A stretch of DNA of 37,033 nucleotides from Candidatus Bathyarchaeota archaeon (GTDB taxonomy: Archaea; Thermoproteota; Bathyarchaeia; Bathyarchaeales; Bathyarchaeaceae), in NCBI GenBank assembly GCA_004376295.1, contig SOJZ01000034.1, positions 1 through 37,033 of the forward strand, in the 5' to 3' direction. Positions 16,848 to 23,528 of the stretch are shown here, piece by piece. The notes below the pieces were generated by a model. That model was not told the DNA's origin, searched no databases, and saw only the letters and a program-made list of their open reading frames with translations. Within the stretch, counting starts at the first letter, position 1. Each line of letters starts with the position of its first letter. Made by a program: the position numbers and the translations under genes.

Positions 16848-17224
16848 TGTACAGCGAAAAAGTGATGGAACACTTTAGAAACCCACGTAATATGGGCGAA
16901 ATTCCAGACGCCGATGGCGTAGGAACCGTTGGAAATCCCGTTTGCGGGGACATGATGACAGTTTACATTAAAGTCAAAGACAACCGCATAGATGACATCA
17001 AATTCAAAACCTTTGGTTGTGGTGCAGCAATAGCTACCAGCAGTATGGTAACGGAACTAGCCAAGGGAAAAACATTGGAAGAAGCTAAGAAAATCGGTCG
17101 TTCAGATGTAGCAGACTCGTTAGGAGGGCTTCCTAAAGTCAAAATGCACTGCTCTAACCTTGCTGCGGACGCGCTGCGCGCAGCAATAGAAGAGTATGAA
17201 AAACATAAAGGGACGAAGAGGTGA
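16847..17224 (+). CDS. iscU: IscU/NifU-N iron-sulfur scaffold
   Basis: Scaffold on which [2Fe-2S] clusters are assembled before transfer to apoproteins. The 125 residues keep all cluster ligands: C33 with D35 (VCGDMM), C58 (FGCGAA) and C102 preceded by His (MHCSNL). Its ATG overlaps the nifS stop codon (TAATG), a strong sign that the two proteins are made together as an IscS-IscU pair. The partner lacks the PLP lysine, so the sulfur source for this scaffold must be different from the textbook route. Confidence 0.94.
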   Translation: MYSEKVMEHFRNPRNMGEIPDADGVGTVGNPVCGDMMTVYIKVKDNRIDDIKFKTFGCGAAIATSSMVTELAKGKTLEEAKKIGRSDVADSLGGLPKVKMHCSNLAADALRAAIEEYEKHKGTKR

Positions 17225-17228
17225 GGAA

Positions 17229-17417
17229 ATGAAAGCCAGATTTATCCAATGTGAGTTGTGCAAAAAAGAAATTCCATTAGAGTCATGTGAGCTTGCAGCC
17301 TATCGCACTGTTATTGACGGTGAAGAATATGTTTTCTGTTGCGAAGCATGTGCTGAGAGCTATCGGGAAAAGAGAAAAGAACAACGCGCGAAGACGAGAC
17401 AGATTTCCAGAGAATGA
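17229..17417 (+). CDS. TRASH/YHS-like small zinc-finger protein
   Basis: A 62-residue protein with CxxC (C8, C11), C20, and a CCxxC group (C37, C38, C41), the layout of TRASH/YHS-type treble-clef metal-binding modules, followed by a strongly basic tail (YREKRKEQRAKTRQ). The ATG at 17229 has AGGTGAGG just ahead; earlier in-frame starts run into iscU. It begins 4 nt after iscU and overlaps the acetyl-CoA synthetase gene by 4 nt (ATGA). The position suggests a metal-binding accessory to Fe-S assembly, or a metal sensor, but the role is unknown. A similar module is fused to the PadR regulator at 26036. Confidence 0.75.
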   Translation: MKARFIQCELCKKEIPLESCELAAYRTVIDGEEYVFCCEACAESYREKRKEQRAKTRQISRE

Positions 17418-19378
17418 CCTACAGCATGTATGCCTCGAAGGTTGACAACATGCAAACTGAATCTCTTCCAGTTGAACTGAAATTTTGGCCAACAAAAAGG
17501 TATATGGATATATACAAAAAGTCACTGGATGATATAGAAGAGTTTTGGGGGCAAGAAGCAAGAAAACTTGAATGGTTCAAAACATGGGATAAAGTTCTCG
17601 ATTGGGATCTACCCTTTGCAAAATGGTTTCCTGGTGGAATGCTAAATGCCTCCTACCTGTGTGTCGATAGACACCTGAAAAACTGGAGAAGAAACAAAGT
17701 CGCGATATACTGGGAAGGGGAAAAAGGTGAACAAAGAACACTGAGTTACTCGCAGCTTTATAGAGAAGTGAATCATTTTGCATCTGCACTTCAGAAATTA
17801 GGTGTCAATGACGGAGACCGCATAGCCATCTATTTACCAATGATACCAGAACTGGCTGTTGCAATGTTAGCGACAGCGAGAATAGGTGCAATACACACCG
17901 TGGTATTTTCTGGATTCAGCTCAATGGCTCTGGCAGACCGCATAAATGAGACCGCAGCAAAGGTGCTCATAACAGCAGATGGCGGGTTTAGAAGAGGAAA
18001 AATCATACCGTTAAAAGAAACAGCTGACGTGGCTGTGGGAAAAACGCCCTCAGTAGAGAAGGTGATAGTTGTAAAGAGAACAGGCCAAGGAATCAAGATG
18101 ACAGAGGGAAGGGACTTATGGCACGATGAAATCATAAAAGCCACAGGAAAAGATGTTCCTCCACTGCCAATCGAAAGCACTCACCCGCTTTACATTCTCT
18201 ATACGTCAGGCACAACTGGCAAACCAAAGGGCATAGTCCACAGCACAGGAGGCTATCTGACCTACATATACTGTATATATAAATGGGTCTTTGACATACA
18301 AGAAGACAGTGTTTACTGGTGCACCGCCGATGTGGGATGGGTAACTGGACACAGTTCAATTGTCTATGCACCATTAATGCATGGCGCATCCATAGTTATA
18401 TATGAAGGAGCACCTGACTATCCAAAACCCGACAGATGGTGGGAATTAATTGAGAAATATAAGGTAACGATTTTTTACACGTCGCCAACAGCCATACGCA
18501 TGTTCATGAGATATGGCGAGGAATGGGTCAAAAAACACGATTTAAGTAGCCTAACGATATTAGGCAGTGTAGGAGAGTCGATAAATCCAGAAGCATGGAT
18601 GTGGTATTTCAAGCACATAGGTGGAGAACGTTGTCCTATAGTAGACACGTGGTGGCAAACTGAAACAGGAGGCGTAATGATTTCACCAGCACCTGGCATA
18701 GGACTTGTTCCTCTTAAACCTGGTTCAGCAACATTCCCATTACCCGGCATAGACGCCGATGTAGTAGATGACAAAGGTAACCCTGTGTCTCCAGGTGTAA
18801 GAGGCTATATAGTCATAAAGAAACCTTGGCCTGGCATGTTAATGACGTTGTACAAGGATCCTGAGCGTTACAAGCAAACCTATTGGTCTAGATTCCCAAA
18901 CGTTTACTATGCTGGAGACTATTGCATGAGAGACAAGGATGGTTATTTCTGGCTTTTAGGCAGAGCAGATGAAGTTTTAAAGATAGCAGGTCACAGAATG
19001 GGCACTATGGAATTGGAAAGTGCAATGGTATCTCATGTCGCAGTAGCAGAGGCTGCAGTAATCGGCAAGCCTCATGAAATCAAGGGCGAAGCAATCGTGG
19101 TTTTTGCCGTTCTAAGGCAGGGCTATAGTCCAAGCGAGGAGTTGAAGAAGAAATTGAAAGGGCACTTGAGAAAAACGATTGGTCCTGTGGCAACACCTGA
19201 AGAAATATACTTCGTTTCAAAGCTTCCAAAAACGAGAAGCGGAAAAATCATGAGGAGAGTCCTAAAGGCACTGATTTCAGACAAGCCAATAGGCGACACT
19301 ACAACATTAGAAGACAAGGCTTCCGTAGAAGAAGCAAAACGTGCATACAAAGAATTCAAGAGAATAATGACACAATAA
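17414..19378 (+). CDS. acsA: Acetyl-CoA synthetase (AMP-forming)
   Basis: Makes acetyl-CoA from acetate, ATP and CoA with release of AMP and PPi. The 654 residues have the adenylation signature YTSGTTGKPKG at 263-273, the acetate-pocket motif DTWWQTETG, the hinge/ATP motif GRADEVLKIAGHRMG and the C-terminal lysine loop LPKTRSGKIMRR with the catalytic Lys. Length is normal for AcsA. The start overlaps the zinc-finger gene, so it ends an operon running from tusA. Coupling of an acetate-activating enzyme with a sulfur relay and Fe-S scaffold is unusual. AMP released here could feed the AMP pathway at 28084-31882. Propionyl-CoA synthetase is a less likely alternative. Confidence 0.93.
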   Translation: MTYSMYASKVDNMQTESLPVELKFWPTKRYMDIYKKSLDDIEEFWGQEARKLEWFKTWDKVLDWDLPFAKWFPGGMLNASYLCVDRHLKNWRRNKVAIYWEGEKGEQRTLSYSQLYREVNHFASALQKLGVNDGDRIAIYLPMIPELAVAMLATARIGAIHTVVFSGFSSMALADRINETAAKVLITADGGFRRGKIIPLKETADVAVGKTPSVEKVIVVKRTGQGIKMTEGRDLWHDEIIKATGKDVPPLPIESTHPLYILYTSGTTGKPKGIVHSTGGYLTYIYCIYKWVFDIQEDSVYWCTADVGWVTGHSSIVYAPLMHGASIVIYEGAPDYPKPDRWWELIEKYKVTIFYTSPTAIRMFMRYGEEWVKKHDLSSLTILGSVGESINPEAWMWYFKHIGGERCPIVDTWWQTETGGVMISPAPGIGLVPLKPGSATFPLPGIDADVVDDKGNPVSPGVRGYIVIKKPWPGMLMTLYKDPERYKQTYWSRFPNVYYAGDYCMRDKDGYFWLLGRADEVLKIAGHRMGTMELESAMVSHVAVAEAAVIGKPHEIKGEAIVVFAVLRQGYSPSEELKKKLKGHLRKTIGPVATPEEIYFVSKLPKTRSGKIMRRVLKALISDKPIGDTTTLEDKASVEEAKRAYKEFKRIMTQ

Positions 19379-19468
19379 CTCATGCACGCATATGGCTGAA
19401 ACAAAAGAATTGGCGCACAAAGATCAGAGATATATCTGGAATCAGACTGTTTGTTCAACTTTATCTAT

Positions 19469-20341
19469 CTAGATTAAGACTCCAATTAGATAGGCAATAC
19501 AACCCACCTGCATAGTCACAAAGACTCTTTTCTTCAACTGGAAAACGGTGTTCTTTGACTGATCTTTTATCAATGATCTTGAAGTGAAGAAATAAGAAAA
19601 TACAGGGATAAATATTAGGAAGAGGAAAACATAATCCACATAAAGTCTGGGGTCAATCAATTCGAAGAAGGGCAGAGGATCCAGAATCATGATTACTGCA
19701 TAAAGAGCAACGCAAAACCTGGCGGCTCTTTTCAATCCAAATCTTGCTGCTAAAGTGTCTATTCCAAGCTCCTTGTCTCCTTTTATGTCACCGATATCCA
19801 ACATGATTTCAACTGCCAAGCCAACGATGAACCCCATTAAGGCAAAGTAAACAATCAAAGGCTCAAGAACTCCGTCAGAAACAAGCGCTCCTAAGAAAAT
19901 CGTCGCCACATATGCATAGGCAACAAGAACATTTTTGACAAGAAATATCTTCTTCAAACCCAGACTATAGAGGAAAAAGAGGGCTAAGCTAGCAAGAACA
20001 AGAACCATAGCCAGTAGGTTCAAAAAAAACGAAAGAAGAATAACCCAGAAAAATGAAACTGATCCAGTTATGAGTGCCAGTTCCTTAGATAATAACCCCG
20101 ACACCAAAGGCCTATCAGATCTGTCATTTCTTTTGTCGACCTCAAAATCACAATAATCATTTAATGCAAAGGAACCAACAGCGGAAAGAAAGACAATAAG
20201 GAAGGCCACCAAATATTCCGGTTGGAATCCAAACAGATCTCCAGCCAACAAGCCAGATAAAAAAACACCTAGCCCACTAAACAAAGAATAGTCCAATCTT
20301 ATGAGTCTACAGAAAGATTGAAACAGTTCCTTATTTCTCAT
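19469..20341 (-). CDS. UbiA-family prenyltransferase
   Basis: Integral-membrane prenyltransferase that moves an isoprenoid chain from its diphosphate to an acceptor. The two Mg-diphosphate motifs are N61-D-x-x-D-x-x-x-D69 (NDYCDFEVD, followed by KRNDRSDRPL) and D182-x-x-D-x-x-G-D189 (DIGDIKGD). About eight or nine hydrophobic helices are visible. In archaea, candidates are geranylgeranylglyceryl-phosphate geranylgeranyltransferase (lipid synthesis) or a quinone/heme prenyltransferase; the sequence alone does not decide. I chose the ATG at 20341 because its N-terminus (MRNKELFQSFCRLIRLDYS) fits the family; an in-frame TTG at 20365 adds 8 residues. It follows the SRPBCC gene by about 30 nt. Confidence 0.9.
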   Translation of the reverse strand: MRNKELFQSFCRLIRLDYSLFSGLGVFLSGLLAGDLFGFQPEYLVAFLIVFLSAVGSFALNDYCDFEVDKRNDRSDRPLVSGLLSKELALITGSVSFFWVILLSFFLNLLAMVLVLASLALFFLYSLGLKKIFLVKNVLVAYAYVATIFLGALVSDGVLEPLIVYFALMGFIVGLAVEIMLDIGDIKGDKELGIDTLAARFGLKRAARFCVALYAVIMILDPLPFFELIDPRLYVDYVFLFLIFIPVFSYFFTSRSLIKDQSKNTVFQLKKRVFVTMQVGCIAYLIGVLI

Positions 20342-20370
20342 AAGTTTACACTTTGAGCGATTCAATTCCG

Positions 20371-20868
20371 CTATCTCGTGATCTCCTTGAATTTTGCGAC
20401 TGCTTCAGCGCTTCTCTTCATCTGTAGAAGCGTGTATTCTAAATGCTTTTCAAGATGTGTGTGGACAAATAGACGATACCATATTTTGCCCAAGACCCCA
20501 TATGGCGGTGTGTAATCCATTTCATAGGTCAATCTAGTCTCCTTATTCTCAGGTTCTATCGTGAAGCTATCCACCATATCCCAAGTGGAGATGGATTTCC
20601 ATGTTATCTTTTTCAATTCTTCCCATTCAACTACTTCATCATCCCATTCGAATGTGTAAAAGTAAAACTTGTAGTACCACCGAGTTCTAACACCGATTCC
20701 ACTCCTGTTTGGTGTCAGTGCCTTACCTTTTATGTTCTTTATAACAAGTTTATGCCATTCAGGTCCACGTTCAGTCTCCTTTTCGGGATATTTAAGATGT
20801 TGAACCATCAAGGTCCAGATTATTTTGGGAGGAGCTTCTATAGTGATCTCTCTAACTATCTCAGGCAT
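20371..20868 (-). CDS. SRPBCC/START-like protein
   Basis: A 165-residue single-domain protein of the SRPBCC (Bet v1/START) superfamily, whose members bind hydrophobic ligands in a helix-grip cavity. Landmarks are the first strand with EITIEAPPKIIWTLM, the central TRWYYKFYFYTFEWDDEV, TRLTYEMDYTPPYG and the long C-terminal helix (HLEYTLLQMKRSAEAVAKFK). No membrane segment. The ATG has GGGGTG 6 nt ahead. It is the first gene of a unit with the UbiA prenyltransferase, so its ligand may be an isoprenoid or the acceptor used by that enzyme; this is inferred from position only. Confidence 0.85.
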   Translation of the reverse strand: MPEIVREITIEAPPKIIWTLMVQHLKYPEKETERGPEWHKLVIKNIKGKALTPNRSGIGVRTRWYYKFYFYTFEWDDEVVEWEELKKITWKSISTWDMVDSFTIEPENKETRLTYEMDYTPPYGVLGKIWYRLFVHTHLEKHLEYTLLQMKRSAEAVAKFKEITR

Positions 20869-21068
20869 TTTTGCACCCCTTCTTCAAGCGTTCACAAAAT
20901 GCGGTGTGCACACGAATCGAACTATAGTTTCAGACTATTTAAGCATGCGTCGGTACTGCAAGCAATTTAACACACCCGGTAGAAAATGTACGTTGTAGCA
21001 AAAGAGGTGCACACGCATGAAGAGACTTGTAAACATTGTTCGGTAAACACAAAACACAGTTTTTTGTG
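20869..21068. other. Intergenic region left of the duplicated segment
   Basis: This stretch holds the likely promoter of the SRPBCC gene (CTTAAATAG on the minus strand near 20936-20944) and an 8-bp inverted repeat (ACACAAAA at 21047-21054, TTTTGTGT at 21062-21069) that abuts the duplicated thioredoxin-promoter segment. A nine-codon ATG frame at about 21017 with AGAGGTG ahead is too short to call. No gene found. Confidence 0.4.
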
Positions 21069-21321
21069 TGCATGCAACGAGAACTTGAATTTTGTGAGAA
21101 AACATGGCTCTCATGGTTCCACCCCATTTTCGGGGCTTTCCTCAATTGTTTGAGGCAAAAATGTTAGTAGATTAACTTTCCATCTCAACTGATGAGAACA
21201 GAGTGGCCTTGTTCAAAGTGTTTTATACTTGCATTTCGTGATAACTGAAGGGTGATCAGCAATGGGAATCGTTTTAGAAGTAAACGTGAGTAATTGGAAA
21301 CACGAGGTTTTACATTCTGAC
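21069..21321 (+). repeat. Copy A of the duplicated thioredoxin promoter and gene start
   Basis: About 250 nt aligning with 26911-27171, with about 28 differences by my hand count. It covers roughly 190 nt of non-coding DNA plus the first 20 codons of the thioredoxin-like gene. The TATA box (TTTTATACTT, 21221-21230) is kept, as are two short hairpins (CCCC/GGGG at 21122-21135; CCTCA/TGAGG at 21140-21155). The similarity ends sharply at TCTGAC, where the ferritin-like gene's own promoter begins. Confidence 0.85.
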
Positions 21322-21372
21322 ATAAACCTTTATAAAATAAACTCATATTTTGTAGGCACGCATAGGAGCTAG
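21262..21372 (+). pseudogene. Truncated thioredoxin start (copy of 27112 gene)
   Basis: The frame opens MGIVLEVNVSNWKHEVLHSD, matching MGSVLEVNGGDWAHEVLQSD of the intact gene at 27112, then diverges for 16 codons and stops at TAG. The CxxC active site is absent, so it cannot be an active thioredoxin. The stop lies 5 nt ahead of the ferritin-like ATG and the ribosome binding site AGGAG of that gene is inside this frame, so the remnant could act as a translated leader. A pseudogene is the simplest reading. Confidence 0.75.
21328..21340 (+). promoter_or_regulatory. TATA box of the second ferritin-like gene
   Basis: CTTTATAAAATAA, close to the archaeal consensus, lies about 44 nt ahead of the ATG at 21378. 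Transcription would start near 21359, with AGGAG in a short leader. It is just outside the duplicated segment, so the gene may have two promoters: this one and the copied thioredoxin promoter about 110 nt upstream. Confidence 0.6.
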
Positions 21373-21377
21373 ATCAA

Positions 21378-21815
21378 ATGGAAACAAGAGAAAGATTGAT
21401 TGAATTAATCAGAGCGCAAATTGAAGTCGAAAAGGAAAATGTTAGACAAGTTACCGAGACGGAAAAGAAGGTTGACAACGCAGCCGCAAAACTATCTCTG
21501 CTCGAAATACGACTGGACTCACAGAAACATGCTGATATCTTGAATGGAATTCTCGAAGTCCTAAGCGGGGTTCCTCCGTCCCAAACACTTTGGGAGTATA
21601 GAATTTCAAGGTACATCGACCCTTTTCTGGTGAAAGGGGAGCTTGAGAGCCACGAGAAGAGGGAAGCCAGAATGATAGATCATGTTGAGGAAGAAATCAA
21701 GCAGACAAAGGATGAAGGCATAAAACTGTTGTTACAGCATGTTCTAGAAGACGAAAGAAAACATCACAAAATACTAGAAACAATAGTCAAACATCTACAT
21801 AAGGTCAACCCATAG
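21378..21815 (+). CDS. Ferritin-like four-helix protein (paralogue of the 6404 gene)
   Basis: A 145-residue helical protein with the same pattern as the gene at 6404: helix 2 RLDSQKHADIL, helix 3 ESHEKREARMID and helix 4 LEDERKHHKIL. Both keep Asp and His in helix 2 but have Ser where the ExxH Glu is expected, so this is a family trait and not an error. It lacks the Trp-rich C-terminus of its paralogue and has an insert (PPSQTLWEYRISRYIDPF) between helices 2 and 3. AGGAG is 9 nt ahead of the ATG. It faces the FTR1 iron permease gene at 22086, consistent with an iron-related role. Exact activity is unknown. Confidence 0.78.
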   Translation: METRERLIELIRAQIEVEKENVRQVTETEKKVDNAAAKLSLLEIRLDSQKHADILNGILEVLSGVPPSQTLWEYRISRYIDPFLVKGELESHEKREARMIDHVEEEIKQTKDEGIKLLLQHVLEDERKHHKILETIVKHLHKVNP

Positions 21816-21907
21816 CAAGAAGAACCTATTTGTCTTGAGATTTCATAGCCTTTCTTCAAAAATCCTTATCCACACTCAAATATGTTCAAAATCTCATAAT
21901 CAAGAGA

Positions 21908-22033
21908 ATGACGACAACAGTTGCCGAAGAAGCCCAGTTAAAATCTCCCCTCTTTAACTTCGATTTCAGTAAGTCTTACCGATTTCACGAGGTGGAAGGG
22001 GGATGTCCTAGAGAACTCACGAAGGAAATCTAG
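21908..22033 (+). CDS. Possible small ORF, 41 aa
   Basis: ATG frame beginning MTTTVAEEAQLKSPLFNFDF and ending with ELTKEI at TAG 22031-22033. No good ribosome binding site (CAAGAGA only) and no family I recognise. It sits in the convergent gap between the ferritin-like and FTR1 genes. Could be a gene remnant or a microprotein. The rest of the 21816-22085 gap shows nothing else. Confidence 0.2.
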   Translation: MTTTVAEEAQLKSPLFNFDFSKSYRFHEVEGGCPRELTKEI

Positions 22034-22085
22034 TCGGAGTTTAGATTTTGTCTTTCTCTCTCTTGTTCTTGAAGCGGATCATAAT

Positions 22086-22964
22086 TTAGACAAAAGACGC
22101 ACTCTTCTGTTTTGATGCATGCATGTCTTTCCCTGTGTCTTCCTTTTTGTAGACCCAAACTACCAGCGGAAGCGCTATCGCCAAATAAGCAAGATGAACA
22201 ACTACTCTTATCCATTCAGCTTTTACTGTGTATCCAAACATCACTGCAAATACTGAGCCAATCATGCCTTTATGATGAAACAGACTCTCCGATGGTATAC
22301 CTAAGTTAAAAGCGTACTCACCTAACCAGCCCAATACAATCCCGGTATCTTTGGAATACTCTACTAGTTCATGAACTCCATAACCCGCCAACCCCCCAGC
22401 TAAAAGCACGAGCAATATGCTTGTGAAATAAAAGAATCTTCGAATGTTGATTTTCATACCCACAACAAATATTGCGTAAGCGAGAACCAGTGCCATTACT
22501 AATCCAAGAAAACCTCCGACTAATGTGCCTCTAGCATCATCTAATAAGAAAGGGGTCAAGAAAAGAACGGTTTCGAGCCCCTCTCGAAACACCACAATGA
22601 ACGAAAATGAAGCTAGAGCAAGAGTTGCTCCTCGAGTCACAAGGGCTTTTACCCGTCTCTCCACTTCTTTACGGAGTTCCTTGCCTTTTCCTGCCATCCA
22701 GTAAATCATATAAGATAAGACTAAAACTGCGAAAAGGGCAGCTACTCCCTCAAATAAAGCCTTACTAGGTCCGGAGAGGGCACCGTATATGAACCATACG
22801 AAGGCTCCAAAAACAAAACTTGCCGCAACTGCGAGGTAGACACCATACCAAACATAGCGTATCAATGGTTTTCTCTTTGTTCTTGCCAAATACGCTAAAA
22901 TTATGGCTGTTATTAGCGCCGCTTCTAAAGCTTCCCTGAAAACCAACAAAAGTTGAGCAAACAA
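22086..22964 (-). CDS. FTR1-family iron permease
   Basis: Integral-membrane iron transporter of the Ftr1/EfeU family. The 292 residues have the two iron-binding REXLE motifs, REALE at 10-14 and REGLE at 127-131, within two of about seven hydrophobic helices. Eukaryotic and bacterial members work with a partner oxidase or EfeO/EfeB; none is encoded beside it here. The C-terminus is short and charged. Start is a TTG with GGAGG 9 nt ahead; the REALE motif near the N-terminus leaves little room for a later start. It follows a small zinc protein and a copper operon on the same strand, forming a metal-transport region with ferritin-like proteins. Confidence 0.9.
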   Translation of the reverse strand: MFAQLLLVFREALEAALITAIILAYLARTKRKPLIRYVWYGVYLAVAASFVFGAFVWFIYGALSGPSKALFEGVAALFAVLVLSYMIYWMAGKGKELRKEVERRVKALVTRGATLALASFSFIVVFREGLETVLFLTPFLLDDARGTLVGGFLGLVMALVLAYAIFVVGMKINIRRFFYFTSILLVLLAGGLAGYGVHELVEYSKDTGIVLGWLGEYAFNLGIPSESLFHHKGMIGSVFAVMFGYTVKAEWIRVVVHLAYLAIALPLVVWVYKKEDTGKDMHASKQKSASFV

Positions 22965-23133
22965 TAATATCGTCCTCCCATTTTTCTTAAACTAGTTTTA
23001 CGAGTCTCTTTTCACTGTGGTCATGACATTTCGTGCATATTTAGATCCTCAGTATGTCAGGCTGAATCTCATCCTTTGCAGAATTCAAGTTAGCTCACAT
23101 TGAGATCGTGATATTGAAGGATAATTCCAAAGT

Positions 23134-23301
23134 TCACCTTTCCGCCATGTTGACAGCGTGACTCGTGATCTCTAGAGAACAAGCGTTGTATTTTGCGCAG
23201 AAATCTTGGCATTTTTCCGCCCATGCTCTTTCCTTATACAAGAGTTTGCAGATCTCACAAGCGTATAACTTCTCACCATTTTTACGTAATTCACGCACCA
23301 T
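23134..23301 (-). CDS. Small archaeal Cys-rich zinc-finger-like protein, 55 aa
   Basis: A 55-residue protein too short for most gene callers. It reads YACEICKLLYKERAWAEKCQ, then DFCAKYNACSLEITSHA: the C-x-x-C, C-x-x-x-C and C-S-L-E-I pattern of a small family found in many archaea, often annotated as hypothetical or C2H2-like. Function is unknown; metal binding is inferred from the Cys. The ATG has a weak GTGAT ahead. A perfect 7-bp inverted repeat with an A/T-rich core lies at 23316-23333, just upstream. It is between the YHS gene and the FTR1 gene, all on the minus strand. Confidence 0.75.
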   Translation of the reverse strand: MVRELRKNGEKLYACEICKLLYKERAWAEKCQDFCAKYNACSLEITSHAVNMAER

Positions 23302-23315
23302 ATCAAATCACTTGT

Positions 23316-23333
23316 CTACATATTTTTATGTAG
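23316..23333. promoter_or_regulatory. Palindrome overlapping a TATA-like element
   Basis: CTACATA-TTTT-TATGTAG is a perfect 7-bp inverted repeat with a 4-nt spacer, 15 nt ahead of the small zinc protein's start. It is A/T-rich and could be the TATA box and an operator at once, or a short hairpin after the YHS gene. Confidence 0.4.
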
Positions 23334-23371
23334 TGTGTGTCATAATTGGCCCTTCTTGCTTGTTTTTGATA

Positions 23372-23515
23372 CTATTTAATGTATTTTTGTGGATTTGCTT
23401 CGAAGGCTTTCTGGCATCCTGGTGCACAGAAGTAGTATGTCTTTCCCTTATGTGTCGTCTTGTACTTTGCCGTGTTCTCGTCCACATGCATACCACAGAC
23501 AAGATCTTTTGCCAC
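23372..23515 (-). CDS. YHS-domain protein, 47 aa
   Basis: A single YHS domain: DLVCGMHVD (C7-G-M) near the start, the YKTTHKGKTYYFCAPGC core with C30 and C34, and the KAFEANPQKYIK end. YHS domains bind metal and are common next to, or fused to, copper and heavy-metal P-type ATPases. The GTG start at 23515 has GGAGGTGA at an ideal distance, located just after the copA stop. The 13-nt gap makes it the last gene of the padR-copA-YHS operon. A role as a copper chaperone or scavenger is likely but inferred. Confidence 0.85.
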   Translation of the reverse strand: MAKDLVCGMHVDENTAKYKTTHKGKTYYFCAPGCQKAFEANPQKYIK

Positions 23516-23528
23516 TGTTTCACCTCCT

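Noticed and set aside
19392-19472. 26-codon frame after acetyl-CoA synthetase
   Set aside because: No ribosome binding site, and it runs into the convergent UbiA gene; too short to support.
20905-20945. GTTCGATTC on the minus strand, again like a T-loop
   Set aside because: No complementary 5-bp stem and no cloverleaf nearby.
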